DNA from: Daphnia carinata
Lineage: Eukaryota > Arthropoda > Branchiopoda > Diplostraca > Daphniidae
Direction: 5' to 3'
Assembly (NCBI RefSeq): GCF_022539665.2
Contig: NW_026712464.1
Coordinates: 124,001 to 188,000, forward strand
DNA: 64,000 bases
Shown: one piece after another, positions 20,001-34,200 of the stretch
How positions within the stretch are numbered: the stretch's first letter is position 1
Layout of the letters: each line of letters starts with the position of its first letter
Translations under genes and position numbers: made by a program
Notes under the pieces: generated by a model
The model's input: only the letters and a program-made list of their open reading frames with translations
Databases searched by the model: none
What the model was told of the DNA's origin: nothing

Positions 20001-23000
20001 ACGTATATTTGATGCTGTTTGAATGTAGATATTGAAACTGATTCTATAACACTATATTCACATTGAATACACGTATATTTGATGCTGTTTGAATGTAGAT
20101 ATTGAAACTGATTCTATAACACTATATTCACATTGAATACACGTATATTTGATGCTGTTTGAATGTAGATATTGAAACTCACTGTATAACACTATATTCA
20201 CATTGAATACACGTATATTTGATGCTGTTTGAATGTAGATATTGAAACTGATTCTATAACACTATATTCACATTGAATACACGTATATTTGATGCTGTTT
20301 GAATGTAGATATTGAAACTGATTCTATAACACTATATTCACATTGAATACACGTATATTTGATGCTGTTTGAATGTAGATATTGAAACTGATTCTATAAC
20401 ACTATATTCACATTGAATACACGTATATTTGATGCTGTTTGAATGTAGATATTGAAACTGATTCTATAACACTATATTCACATTGAATACACGTATATTT
20501 GATGCTGTTTGAATGTAGATATTGAAACTGATTCTATAACACTATATTCACATTGAATACACGTATATTTGATGCTGTTTGAATGTAGATATTGAAACTG
20601 ATTCTATAACACTATATTCACATTGAATACACGTATATTTGATGCTGTTTGAATGTAGATATTGAAACTGATTCTATAACACTATATTCACATTGAATAC
20701 ACGTATATTTGATGCTGTTTGAATGTAGATATTGAAACTGATTCTATAACACTATATTCACATTGAATACACGTATATTTGATGCTGTTTGAATGTAGAT
20801 ATTGAAACTGATTCTATAACACTATATTCACATTGAATACACGTATATTTGATGCTGTTTGAATGTAGATATTGAAACTGATTCTATAACACTATATTCA
20901 CATTGAATACACGTATATTTGATGCTGTTTGAATGTAGATATTGAAACTGATTCTATAACACTATATTCACATTGAATACACGTATATTTGATGCTGTTT
21001 GAATGTAGATATTGAAACTGATTCTATAACACTATATTCACATTGAATACACGTATATTTGATGCTGTTTGAATGTAGATATTGAAACTCACTGTATAAC
21101 ACTATATTCACATTGAATACACGTATATTTGATGCTGTTTGAATGTAGATATTGAAACTGATTCTATAACACTATATTCACATTGAATACACGTATATTT
21201 GATGCTGTTTGAATGTAGATATTGAAACTGATTCTATAACACTATATTCACATTGAATACACGTATATTTGATGCTGTTTGAATGTAGATATTGAAACTG
21301 ATTCTATAACACTATATTCACATTGAATACACGTATATTTGATGCTGTTTGAATGTAGATATTGAAACTGATTCTATAACACTATATTCACATTGAATAC
21401 ACGTATATTTGATGCTGTTTGAATGTAGATATTGAAACTGATTCTATAACACTATATTCACATTGAATACACGTATATTTGATGCTGTTTGAATGTAGAT
21501 ATTGAAACTGATTCTATAACACTATATTCACATTGAATACACGTATATTTGATGCTGTTTGAATGTAGATATTGAAACTGATTCTATAACACTATATTCA
21601 CATTGAATACACGTATATTTGATGCTGTTTGAATGTAGATATTGAAACTGATTCTATAACACTATATTCACATTGAATACACGTATATTTGATGCTGTTT
21701 GAATGTAGATATTGAAACTGATTCTATAACACTATATTCACATTGAATACACGTATATTTGATGCTGTTTGAATGTAGATATTGAAACTGATTCTATAAC
21801 ACTATATTCACATTGAATACACGTATATTTGATGCTGTTTGAATGTAGATATTGAAACTCACTGTATAACACTATATTCACATTGAATACACGTATATTT
21901 GATGCTGTTTGAATGTAGATATTGAAACTGATTCTATAACACTATATTCACATTGAATACACGTATATTTGATGCTGTTTGAATGTAGATATTGAAACTG
22001 ATTCTATAACACTATATTCACATTGAATACACGTATATTTGATGCTGTTTGAATGTAGATATTGAAACTGATTCTATAACACTATATTCACATTGAATAC
22101 ACGTATATTTGATGCTGTTTGAATGTAGATATTGAAACTGATTCTATAACACTATATTCACATTGAATACACGTATATTTGATGCTGTTTGAATGTAGAT
22201 ATTGAAACTGATTCTATAACACTATATTCACATTGAATACACGTATATTTGATGCTGTTTGAATGTAGATATTGAAACTGATTCTATAACACTATATTCA
22301 CATTGAATACACGTATATTTGATGCTGTTTGAATGTAGATATTGAAACTGATTCTATAACACTATATTCACATTGAATACACGTATATTTGATGCTGTTT
22401 GAATGTAGATATTGAAACTGATTCTATAACACTATATTCACATTGAATACACGTATATTTGATGCTGTTTGAATGTAGATATTGAAACTGATTCTATAAC
22501 ACTATATTCACATTGAATACACGTATATTTGATGCTGTTTGAATGTAGATATTGAAACTGACTGTATAACACTATATTCACATTGAATACACGTATATTT
22601 GATGCTGTTTGAATGTAGATAATTAAACTCACTGTATAACACTATATTCACATTGAATACACGTATATTTGATGCTGTTTGAATGTAGATATTGAAACTG
22701 ATTCTATAACACTATATTCACATTGAATACACGTATATTTGATGCTGTTTGAATGTAGATATTGAAACTGATTCTATAACACTATATTCACATTGAATAC
22801 ACGTATATTTGATGCTGTTTGAATGTAGATATTGAAACTCATTCTATAACACTATATTCACATTGAATACACGTATATTTGATGCTGTTTGAATGTAGAT
22901 ATTGAAACTGATTCTATAACACTATATTCACATTGAATACACGTATATTTGATGCTGTTTGAATGTAGATATTGAAACTGATTCTATAACACTATATTCA

Positions 23001-25160
23001 CATTGAATACACGTATATTTGATGCTGTTTGAATGTAGATATTGAAACTGATTCTATAACACTATATTCACATTGAATACACGTATATTTGATGCTGTTT
23101 GAATGTAGATATTGAAACTGATTCTATAACACTATATTCACATTGAATACACGTATATTTGATGCTGTTTGAATGTAGATATTGAAACTGATTCTATAAC
23201 ACTATATTCACATTGAATACACGTATATTTGATGCTGTTTGAATGTAGATATTGAAACTGATTCTATAACACTATATTCACATTGAATACACGTATATTT
23301 GATGCTGTTTGAATGTAGATATTGAAACTGATTCTATAACACTATATTCACATTGAATACACGTATATTTGATGCTGTTTGAATGTAGATATTGAAACTG
23401 ATTCTATAACACTATATTCACATTGAATACACGTATATTTGATGCTGTTTGAATGTAGATATTGAAACTGATTCTATAACACTATATTCACATTGAATAC
23501 ACGTATATTTGATGCTGTTTGAATGTAGATATTGAAACTGATTCTATAACACTATATTCACATTGAATACACGTATATTTGATGCTGTTTGAATGTAGAT
23601 ATTGAAACTGATTCTATAACACTATATTCACATTGAATACACGTATATTTGATGCTGTTTGAATGTAGATATTGAAACTGATTCTATAACACTATATTCA
23701 CATTGAATACACGTATATTTGATGCTGTTTGAATGTAGATATTGAAACTGATTCTATAACACTATATTCACATTGAATACACGTATATTTGATGCTGTTT
23801 GAATGTAGATATTGAAACTGATTCTATAACACTATATTCACATTGAATACACGTATATTTGATGCTGTTTGAATGTAGATATTGAAACTGATTCTATAAC
23901 ACTATATTCACATTGAATACACGTATATTTGATGCTGTTTGAATGTAGATATTGAAACTGATTCTATAACACTATATTCACATTGAATACACGTATATTT
24001 GATGCTGTTTGAATGTAGATATTGAAACTGATTGTATAACACTATATTCACATTGAATACACGTATATTTGATGCTGTTTGAATGTAGATATTGAAACTG
24101 ATTCTATAACACTATATTCACATTGAATACACGTATATTTGATGCTGTTTGAATGTAGATATTGAAACTGATTCTATAACACTATATTCACATTGAATAC
24201 ACGTATATTTGATGCTGTTTGAATGTAGATATTGAAACTGATTCTATAACACTATATTCACATTGAATACACGTATATTTGATGCTGTTTGAATGTAGAT
24301 ATTGAAACTGATTCTATAACACTATATTCACATTGAATACACGTATATTTGATGCTGTTTGAATGTAGATATTGAAACTGATTCTATAACACTATATTCA
24401 CATTGAATACACGTATATTTGATGCTGTTTGAATGTAGATATTGAAACTGATTCTATAACACTATATTCACATTGAATACACGTATATTTGATGCTGTTT
24501 GAATGTAGATATTGAAACTGATTGTATAACACTATATTCACATTGAATACACGTATATTTGATGCTGTTTGAATGTAGATATTGAAACTGATTCTATAAC
24601 ACTATATTCACATTGAATACACGTATATTTGATGCTGTTTGAATGTAGATATTGAAACTGATTCTATAACACTATATTCACATTGAATACACGTATATTT
24701 GATGCTGTTTGAATGTAGATATTGAAACTGATTCTATAACACTATATTCACATTGAATACACGTATATTTGATGCTGTTTGAATGTAGATATTGAAACTG
24801 ATTCTATAACACTATATTCACATTGAATACACGTATATTTGATGCTGTTTGAATGTAGATATTGAAACTGATTCTATAACACTATATTCACATTGAATAC
24901 ACGTATATTTGATGCTGTTTGAATGTAGATATTGAAACTCACTGTATTACACTATATTCACATTGAATACACGTATATTTGATGCTGTTTGAATGTAGAT
25001 ATTGAAACTGATTCTATAACACTATATTCACATTGAATACACGTATATTTGATGCTGTTTGAATGTAGATATTGAAACTCACTGTATTACACTATATTCA
25101 CATTCAATACACGTATATTTGATGCTGTTTGAATGTAGATATTGAAACTGATTCTATAAC
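11064..25160. repeat. 70-bp satellite, highly homogeneous array (~201 monomers)
   Basis: The first ~500 bases still carry the variants of the left flank (C at position 34, T at position 57). After that nearly every monomer is the same: CACTATATTCACATTGAATA, then CACGTATATTTGATGCTGTT, TGAATGTAGATATTGAAACT and GATTCTATAA. Phase is constant from 11064 to 18430, shifts by one base at about 18433 (a hybrid GAT-GTATTAC unit), and is constant again to 25160. Sparse marker monomers with CACTGTAT in place of GATTCTAT recur, for example at 12061, 12411, 12761, 14161, 15001, 15841, 19200, 20180, 21090, 21860 and 22630. No other sequence is present. Confidence 0.97.
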
Positions 25161-27712
25161 TTACTATATTCACATTGAATACACGTATATTTGATGCTGT
25201 TTGAATGTAGATATTAAAAGTGATTCTATAACACTATATTCACATTGAATACAGGTATATTTGATGCTGTTTGAATGTAGATATTGAAACTCACTGTATC
25301 ACACTATATTCACATTGAATACACGTTATTATTTAGTAGATATTGAAACTGATTCTATAACACTATATTCACATTGAATACACGTATATTTGATGCTGTT
25401 TGAATGTAGATATTGAAACTCACTGTATTACACTATATTCACATTGAATACACGTATAGTTGATGCTGTTTGAATGTAGATATTGAAACTGATTCTATAA
25501 CACTATATTCACATTGAATACACGTATATTTGATGCTGTTTGAATGTAGATATTGACTGATTCTATAACACTATATTCACATTGAATACAGGTATATTTG
25601 ATGCTGTTTGAATGTAGATATTGAAACTCACTGTATTACACTATATACACATTGAATACACGTATATTTGATGCTGTTTGAATGTAGATATTGAAACTGA
25701 TTCTGTAACACTATATTCACATTGAATAAACGTATATTTGATGCTGTTTGAATGTAGATATTGAAACTCATTCTATAACACTATATTCACATTGAATACA
25801 CATATATTTCATGCTGTTTGAATGTAGATATTGAAACTGATTTTATAACACTATATTCACATTGAATAAACGTATATTTGATGCTGTTTGAATGTAGATA
25901 TTGAAACTCACTGTATAACACTATATTCACATTGAATACACGTATATTTGATGCTGTTTGAATGTTGATATTGAAACTGATTCTATTACACTATATTCAC
26001 ATTGAATACACGTATATTTGATGCTGTTTGAATGTAGATATTGAATCTGATTCTATAACACTATATTCACATTGAATACACGTAAATTTGATGCTGTTTG
26101 AATGTAGATATTGAAACTCACTGTATAACACTATATTCACATTCAATACACGTATATTTGATGCTGTTTGAATGTAGATATTGAAACTGATTCTATAACA
26201 CTATATTCACATTGAATACACGTATATTTGATGCTGTTTGAATGTAGATATTAAACTGATTCTATAACAGTATATTCTCATTGAATACACGTATATTTGA
26301 TGCTGTTTGAATGTAGATATTGAAACTGATTCAATAACAGTATATTCACATTGAATACACGTATATTTGATGCTGTTTGAATGTAGATATTGAAACTCAC
26401 TCTATTACACTATATTCACATTGAATACAGGTATATTTGATGCTGTTTGAATGTAGATATTGAAACTCACTGTATTACACTATATTCACATTGAATACAC
26501 GTATATTTGATGCTGTTTGAATGTAGATATTGAAACTGATTCTGTAACACTATATTCACATTGAATAAACGTATATTTGATGCTGTTTGAATGTAGATAT
26601 TGAAACTGATTCTATAACACTATATACACATTGAATAAACGTATATTTGATGCTGTTTGAATGTAGATATTGAAACTGATTCTATAACACTATATACACA
26701 TTGAATACACGTATATTTGTTGCTGTTTGAATGTAGATATTGAAACTGATTCTATAACACTATATTCACATTGAATACACGTATATTTGATGCTGTTTGA
26801 ATGTAGATATTGAAACTCACTGTATTACACTATATTCACATTGAATACACGTATATTTGATGCTGTTTGAATGTAGATATTGAAACTGATTCTATAACAC
26901 AATATTCACATTGAATACACGTATATTTGATGCTGTTTGAATGTAGATATTGAAACTCACTGTATCACACTATATTCACATTGAATACACGTAAATTTGA
27001 TGCTGTTTGAATGTAGACATTGAAACTCACTGTATCACACTATATTCACATTGAATACACCTATATTTGATGCTGTTTGGATGTAGATCATTGAAACTGA
27101 TTCTATTACACTATATTCACATTGAATACACTTATATTTGATGCTGTTTGAATGTAGATCATGAAACTGATTCAATAACACTATATTCACATTCAATACA
27201 CGTATATTTGATGCTGTTTGAATGTAGATATTGAAACTGATTCTATAACACTATATTCACATTGAATACACGTATATTTGATGCTGTTTGAATGTAGATA
27301 TTGAAACTGATTCTATTACACTATATACATTGAATACACGTATATTTGATGCTGTTTGAATGTAAATATTGAAACTCACTGTATCACACTATATTCACAT
27401 TGAATACAGGTATATTTGATGCTGTTTGAATGTAGATATTGAAACTCACTGTATTACACTATATTCACATTGAATACACGTATATTTAATGCTGTTTGAA
27501 TGTAGATATTGAAACTGATTCTGTAACACTATATTCACATTGAATAAACGTATATTTGATGCTGTTTGAATGTAGATATTGAAACTGATTCTATAACTAT
27601 ATTCACATTGAATACACGTATATTTGATGCTGTTTGAATGTAGATATGAAACTGATTCTATAACACTATATTCACATTGAATACACGTATATTTGATGCT
27701 GTTTGAAATAAC
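25161..27712. repeat. 70-bp satellite, diverged and indel-rich segment (~36 monomers)
   Basis: Monomers with frequent substitutions (AATAAACG, CTATATACAC, GATTCTGTAAC) and short insertions or deletions, such as TAACTTACTATA near 25160, a deleted unit near 25325-25340 and GATCATTG near 27085. It ends at a truncated monomer (TTTGAAATAACACTATATTC, about 27703-27722) where a homogeneous block begins. Confidence 0.93.
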
Positions 27713-29727
27713 ACTATATTCACATTGAATACACGTATATTTGATGCTGTTTGAATGTAGATATTGAAACTGATTCTATAACACTATATTCACATTGAAT
27801 ACACGTATATTTGATGCTGTTTGAATGTAGATATTGAAACTGATTCTATAACACTATATTCACATTGAATACACGTATATTTGATGCTGTTTGAATGTAG
27901 ATATTGAAACTGATTCTATAACACTATATTCACATTGAATACACGTATATTTGATGCTGTTTGAATGTAGATATTGAAACTGATTCTATAACACTATATT
28001 CACATTGAATACACGTATATTTGATGCTGTTTGAATGTAGATATTGAAACTGATTCTATAACACTATATTCACATTGAATACACGTATATTTGATGCTGT
28101 TTGAATGTAGATATTGAAACTCATTCTATAACACTATATTCACATTGAATACACGTATATTTGATGCTGTTTGAATGTAGATATTGAAACTGATTCTATA
28201 ACACTATATTCACATTGAATACACGTATATTTGATGCTGTTTGAATGTAGATATTGAAACTGATTCTATAACACTATATTCACATTGAATACACGTATAT
28301 TTGATGCTGTTTGAATGTAGATATTGAAACTGATTCTATAACACTATATTCACATTGAATACACGTATATTTGATGCTGTTTGAATGTAGATATTGAAAC
28401 TGATTCTATAACACTATATTCACATTGAATACACGTATATTTGATGCTGTTTGAATGTAGATATTGAAACTCATTGTCTTACACTATATTCACATTGAAT
28501 ACACGTATATTTGATGCTGTTTGAATGTAGATATTGAAACTGATTCTATAACACTATATTCACATTGAATACACGTATATTTGATGCTGTTTGAATGTAG
28601 ATATTGAAACTGATTCTATAACACTATATTCACATTGAATACACGTATATTTGATGCTGTTTGAATGTAGATATTGAAACTGATTCTATAACACTATATT
28701 CACATTGAATACACGTATATTTGATGCTGTTTGAATGTAGATATTGAAACTGATTCTATAACACTATATTCACATTGAATACACGTATATTTGATGCTGT
28801 TTGAATGTAGATATTGAAACTGATTCTATAACACTATATTCACATTGAATACACGTATATTTGATGCTGTTTGAATGTAGATATTGAAACTGATTCTATA
28901 ACACTATATTCACATTGAATACACGTATATTTGATGCTGTTTGAATGTAGATATTGAAACTGATTCTATAACACTATATTCACATTGAATACACGTATAT
29001 TTGATGCTGTTTGAATGTAGATATTGAAACTGATTCTATAACACTATATTCACATTGAATACACGTATATTTGATGCTGTTTGAATGTAGATATTGAAAC
29101 TTATTATATACACTATATTCACATTGAATACACGTATATTTGATGCTGTTTGAATGTAGATATTGAAACTGATTCTATAACACTATATTCACATTGAATA
29201 CACGTATATTTGATGCTGTTTGAATGTAGATATTGAAACTGATTCTATAACACTATATTCACATTGAATACACGTATATTTGATGCTGTTTGAATGTAGA
29301 TATTGAAACTGATTCTATAACACTATATTCACATTGAATACACGTATATTTGATGCTGTTTGAATGTAGATATTGAAACTGATTCTATAACACTATATTC
29401 ACATTGAATACACGTATATTTGATGCTGTTTGAATGTAGATATTGAAACTGATTCTATAACACTATATTCACATTGAATACACGTATATTTGATGCTGTT
29501 TGAATGTAGATATTGAAACTGATTCTATAACACTATATTCACATTGAATACACGTATATTTGATGCTGTTTGAATGTAGATATTGAAACTGATTCTATAA
29601 CACTATATTCACATTGAATACACGTATATTTGATGCTGTTTGAATGTAGATATTGAAACTGATTCTATAACACTATATTCACATTGAATACACGTATATT
29701 TGATGCTGTTTGAATGTAGATATTGAA
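27713..29727. repeat. 70-bp satellite, second homogeneous block (~29 monomers)
   Basis: Almost uniform copies of the same monomer as at 11.6-25.1 kb. Rare variants include CATTGTCTTACAC near 28472 and TTATTATATACAC near 29100. It ends at a degenerate unit (CAAATTATAATAATATATTC, from 29731). Confidence 0.93.
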
Positions 29728-32700
29728 ACTCAAATTATAATAATATATTCACTGAATACACGTATATTTGATACTGTTTGAATGTAGATCATGAAACTTA
29801 TTCTATAACACTATATTCACATTGAATACACGTATATTTGATGCTGTTTGAATGTAGATATTGAAACTGATTCTATAACACTATATTCACATTGAATACA
29901 CGTATATTTGATGCTGTTTGAATGTAGATATTGAAACTTATTGTATCACACTATATTCACATTGAATACACGTATATTTGATGCTGTTTGAATGTAGATA
30001 TGAAACTGATTCTATAACACTATATTCACATTGAATACACGTATATTTGATGCTGTTTGAATGTAGATATTGAAACTAATTCTATAACACTATATTCACA
30101 TTGAATACACGTATATTTGATCCTGTTTGAATGTAGATCATGAAACTGATTGTATAACACTATATTCACATTGAATACACGTATATTTGATGCTGTTTGA
30201 ATGTAGATATTGAAACTGATTCTATAACACTATATTCACATTGAATACACGTATATTTGATGCTGTTTGAATGTAGATATTGAAACTGATTCTATAACAC
30301 TATATTCACATTGAATACACGTATATTTGATGCTGTTTGAATGTAGATATTGAAACTGATTCTATAACACTATATTCACATTGAATACACGTATATTTGA
30401 TGCTGTTTGAATGTAGATATTGAAACTGATTCTATAACACTATATTCACATTGAATACACGTATATTTGATGCTGTTTGAATGTAGATATTGAAACTGAT
30501 TCTATAACACTATATTCACATTGAATACACGTATATTTGATGCTGTTTGAATGTAGATATGAAACTGATTCTATAACACTATATTCACATTGAATACACG
30601 TATATTTGATGCTGTTTGAATGTAGATATTGAAACTGATTCTATAACACTATATTCACATTGAATACACGTATATTTGATGCTGTTTGAATGTAGATATT
30701 GAAACTGATTCTATAACACTATATTCACATTGAATACACGTATATTTGATGCTGTTTGAATGTAGATATTGAAACTGATTCTATAACACTATATTCACAT
30801 TGAATACACGTATATTTGATGCTGTTTGAATGTAGATATTGAAACTGATTCTATAACACTATATTCACATTGAATACACGTATATTTGATGCTGTTTGAA
30901 TGTAGATATTGAAACTGATTCTATAACACTATATTCACATTGAATACACGTATATTTGATGCTGTTTGAATGTAGATATTGAAACTGATTCTATAACACT
31001 ATATTCACATTGAATACACGTATATTTGATGCTGTTTGAATGTAGATATTGAAACTGATTCTATAACACTATATTCACATTGAATACACGTATATTTGAT
31101 GCTGTTTGAATGTAGATATTGAAACTGATTCTATAACACTATATTCACATTGAATACACGTATATTTGATGCTGTTTGAATGTAGATATTGAAACTGATT
31201 CTATAACACTATATTCACATTGAATACACGTATATTTGATGCTGTTTGAATGTAGATATTGAAACTGATTCTATAACACTATATTCACATTGAATACACG
31301 TATATTTGATGCTGTTTGAATGTAGATATTGAAACTGATTCTATAACACTATATTCACATTGAATACACGTATATTTGATGCTGTTTGAATGTAGATATT
31401 GAAACTGATTGTATTACACTATATTCACATTGAATACACGTATATTTGATGCTGTTTGAATGTAGATATTGAAACTGATTCTATAACACTATATTCACAT
31501 TGAATACACGTATATTTGATGCTGTTTGAATGTAGATATTGAAACTTATTGTATCACACTATATTCACATTGAATACACGTATATTTGATGCTGTTTGAA
31601 TGTAGATATGAAACTGATTCTATAACACTATATTCACATTGAATACACGTATATTTGATGCTGTTTGAATGTAGATATTGAAACTAATTCTATAACACTA
31701 TATTCACATTGAATAAACGTATATTTCATGCTGTTTGAATGTAGATATTGAAACTTATTGTATAACACTATATTCACATTGAATACACGTATATTTGATG
31801 CTGTTTGAATGTAGATATTGAAACTGATTCTATAACACTATATTCACATTGAATACACGTATATTTGATGCTGTTTGAATGTAGATATTGAAACTGATTC
31901 TATAACACTATATTCACATTGAATACACGTATATTTGATGCTGTTTGAATGTAGATATTGAAACTGATATAACACTATATTCACATTGAATACACGTATA
32001 TTTGATGCTGTTTGAATGTAGATATTGAAACTGATTCTATAACACTATATTCACATTGAATACACGTATATTTGATGCTGTTTGAATGTAGATATTGAAA
32101 CTGATTCTATAACACTATATTCACATTGAATACACGTATATTTGATGCTGTTTGAATGTAGATATTGAAACTGATTCTATAACACTATATTCACATTGAA
32201 TACACGTATATTTGATGCTGTTTGAATGTAGATATTGAAACTGATTCTATAACACTATATTCACATTGAATACACGTATATTTGATGCTGTTTGAATGTA
32301 GATATTGAAACTCACTGTATTACACTATATTCACATTGAATACACGTATATTTGATGCTGTTTGAATGTAGATATTGAAACTGATTCTATAACACTATAT
32401 TCACATTGAATACACGTATATTTGATGCTGTTTGAATGTAGATATTGAAACTGATTCTATAACACTATATTCACATTGAATACACGTATATTTGATGCTG
32501 TTTGAATGTAGATATTGAAACTGATTCTATAACACTATATTCACATTGAATACACGTATATTTGATGCTGTTTGAATGTAGATATTGAAACTGATTGTAT
32601 TACACTATATTCACATTGAATACACGTATATTTGATGCTGTTTGAATGTAGATATTGAAACTGATTCTATAACACTATATTCACATTGAATACACGTATA

Positions 32701-34200
32701 TTTGATGCTGTTTGAATGTAGATATTGAAACTGATTCTATAACACTATATTCACATTGAATACACGTATATTTGATGCTGTTTGAATGTAGATATTGAAA
32801 CTGATTGTATCACACTATATTCACATTGAATACACGTATATTTGATGCTGTTTGAATGTAGATATTGAAACTGATTCTGTATTACACTATATTCACATTG
32901 AATACACGTATATTTGATGCTGTTTGAATGTAGATATTGAAACTGATTCTATAACACTATATTCACATTGAATACACGTATATTTGATGCTGTTTGAATG
33001 TAGATATTGAAACTCACTGTATTACACTATATTCACATTGAATACACGTATATTTGATGCTGTTTGAATGTAGATATTGAAACTGATTCTATAACACTAT
33101 ATTCACATTGAATACACGTATATTTGATGCTGTTTGAATGTAGATATTGAAACTGATTCTATAACACTATATTCACATTGAATACACGTATATTTGATGC
33201 TGTTTGAATGTAGATATTGAAACTCACTGTATAACACTATATTCACATTGAATACACGTATATTTGATGCTGTTTGAATGTAGATATTGAAACTCATTGT
33301 ATTACACTATATTCACATTGAATACACGTATATTTGATGCTGTTTGAATGTAGATATTGAAACTGATTCTATAACACTATATTCACATTGAATACACGTA
33401 TATTTGATGCTGTTTGAATGTAGATATTGAAACTGATTCTATAACACTATATTCACATTGAATACACGTATATTTGATGCTGTTTGAATGTAGATATTGA
33501 AACTGATTCTATAACACTATATTCACAATGAATACACGTATATTTGATGCTGTTTGAATGTAGATCTTGAAACTGATTGTATAACACTATATTCACATTG
33601 AATACACGTATATTTGATGCTGTTTGAATGTAGATATTGAAACTGATTCTATAACACTATATTCACATTGAATACACGTATATTTGATGCTGTTTGAATG
33701 TAGATATTGAAACTGATTCTATAACACTATATTCACATTGAATACACGTATATTTGATGCTGTTTGAATGTAGATATTGAAACTGATTCTATAACACTAT
33801 ATTCACATTGAATACACGTATATTTGATGCTGTTTGAATGTAGATATTGAAACTGATTCTATAACACTATATTCACATTGAATACACGTATATTTGATGC
33901 TGTTTGAATGTAGATATTGAAACTCATTGTATAACACTATATTCACATTGAATACACGTATATTTGATGCTGTTTGAATGTAGATCATGAAACTGATTCT
34001 ATAACACTATATTCACATTGAATACACGTATATTTGATGCTGTTTGAATGTAGATATTGAAACTGATTGTATAACACTATATTCACATTGAATACACGTA
34101 TATTTGATGCTGTTTGAATGTAGATATGAAACTGATTCTATAACACTATATTCACATTGAATACACGTATATTTGATGCTGTTTGAATGTAGATATTGAA
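29728..34200. repeat. 70-bp satellite, transition zone between monomer types
   Basis: Mostly the main monomer, with increasing numbers of units carrying GATACTG (A at position 37) and GATCATG (C-A at 54-55). The first clear unit with both changes is near 29769-29800. Small deletions recur (GATATGAAAC), and short homogeneous runs alternate with variants. Confidence 0.9.
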
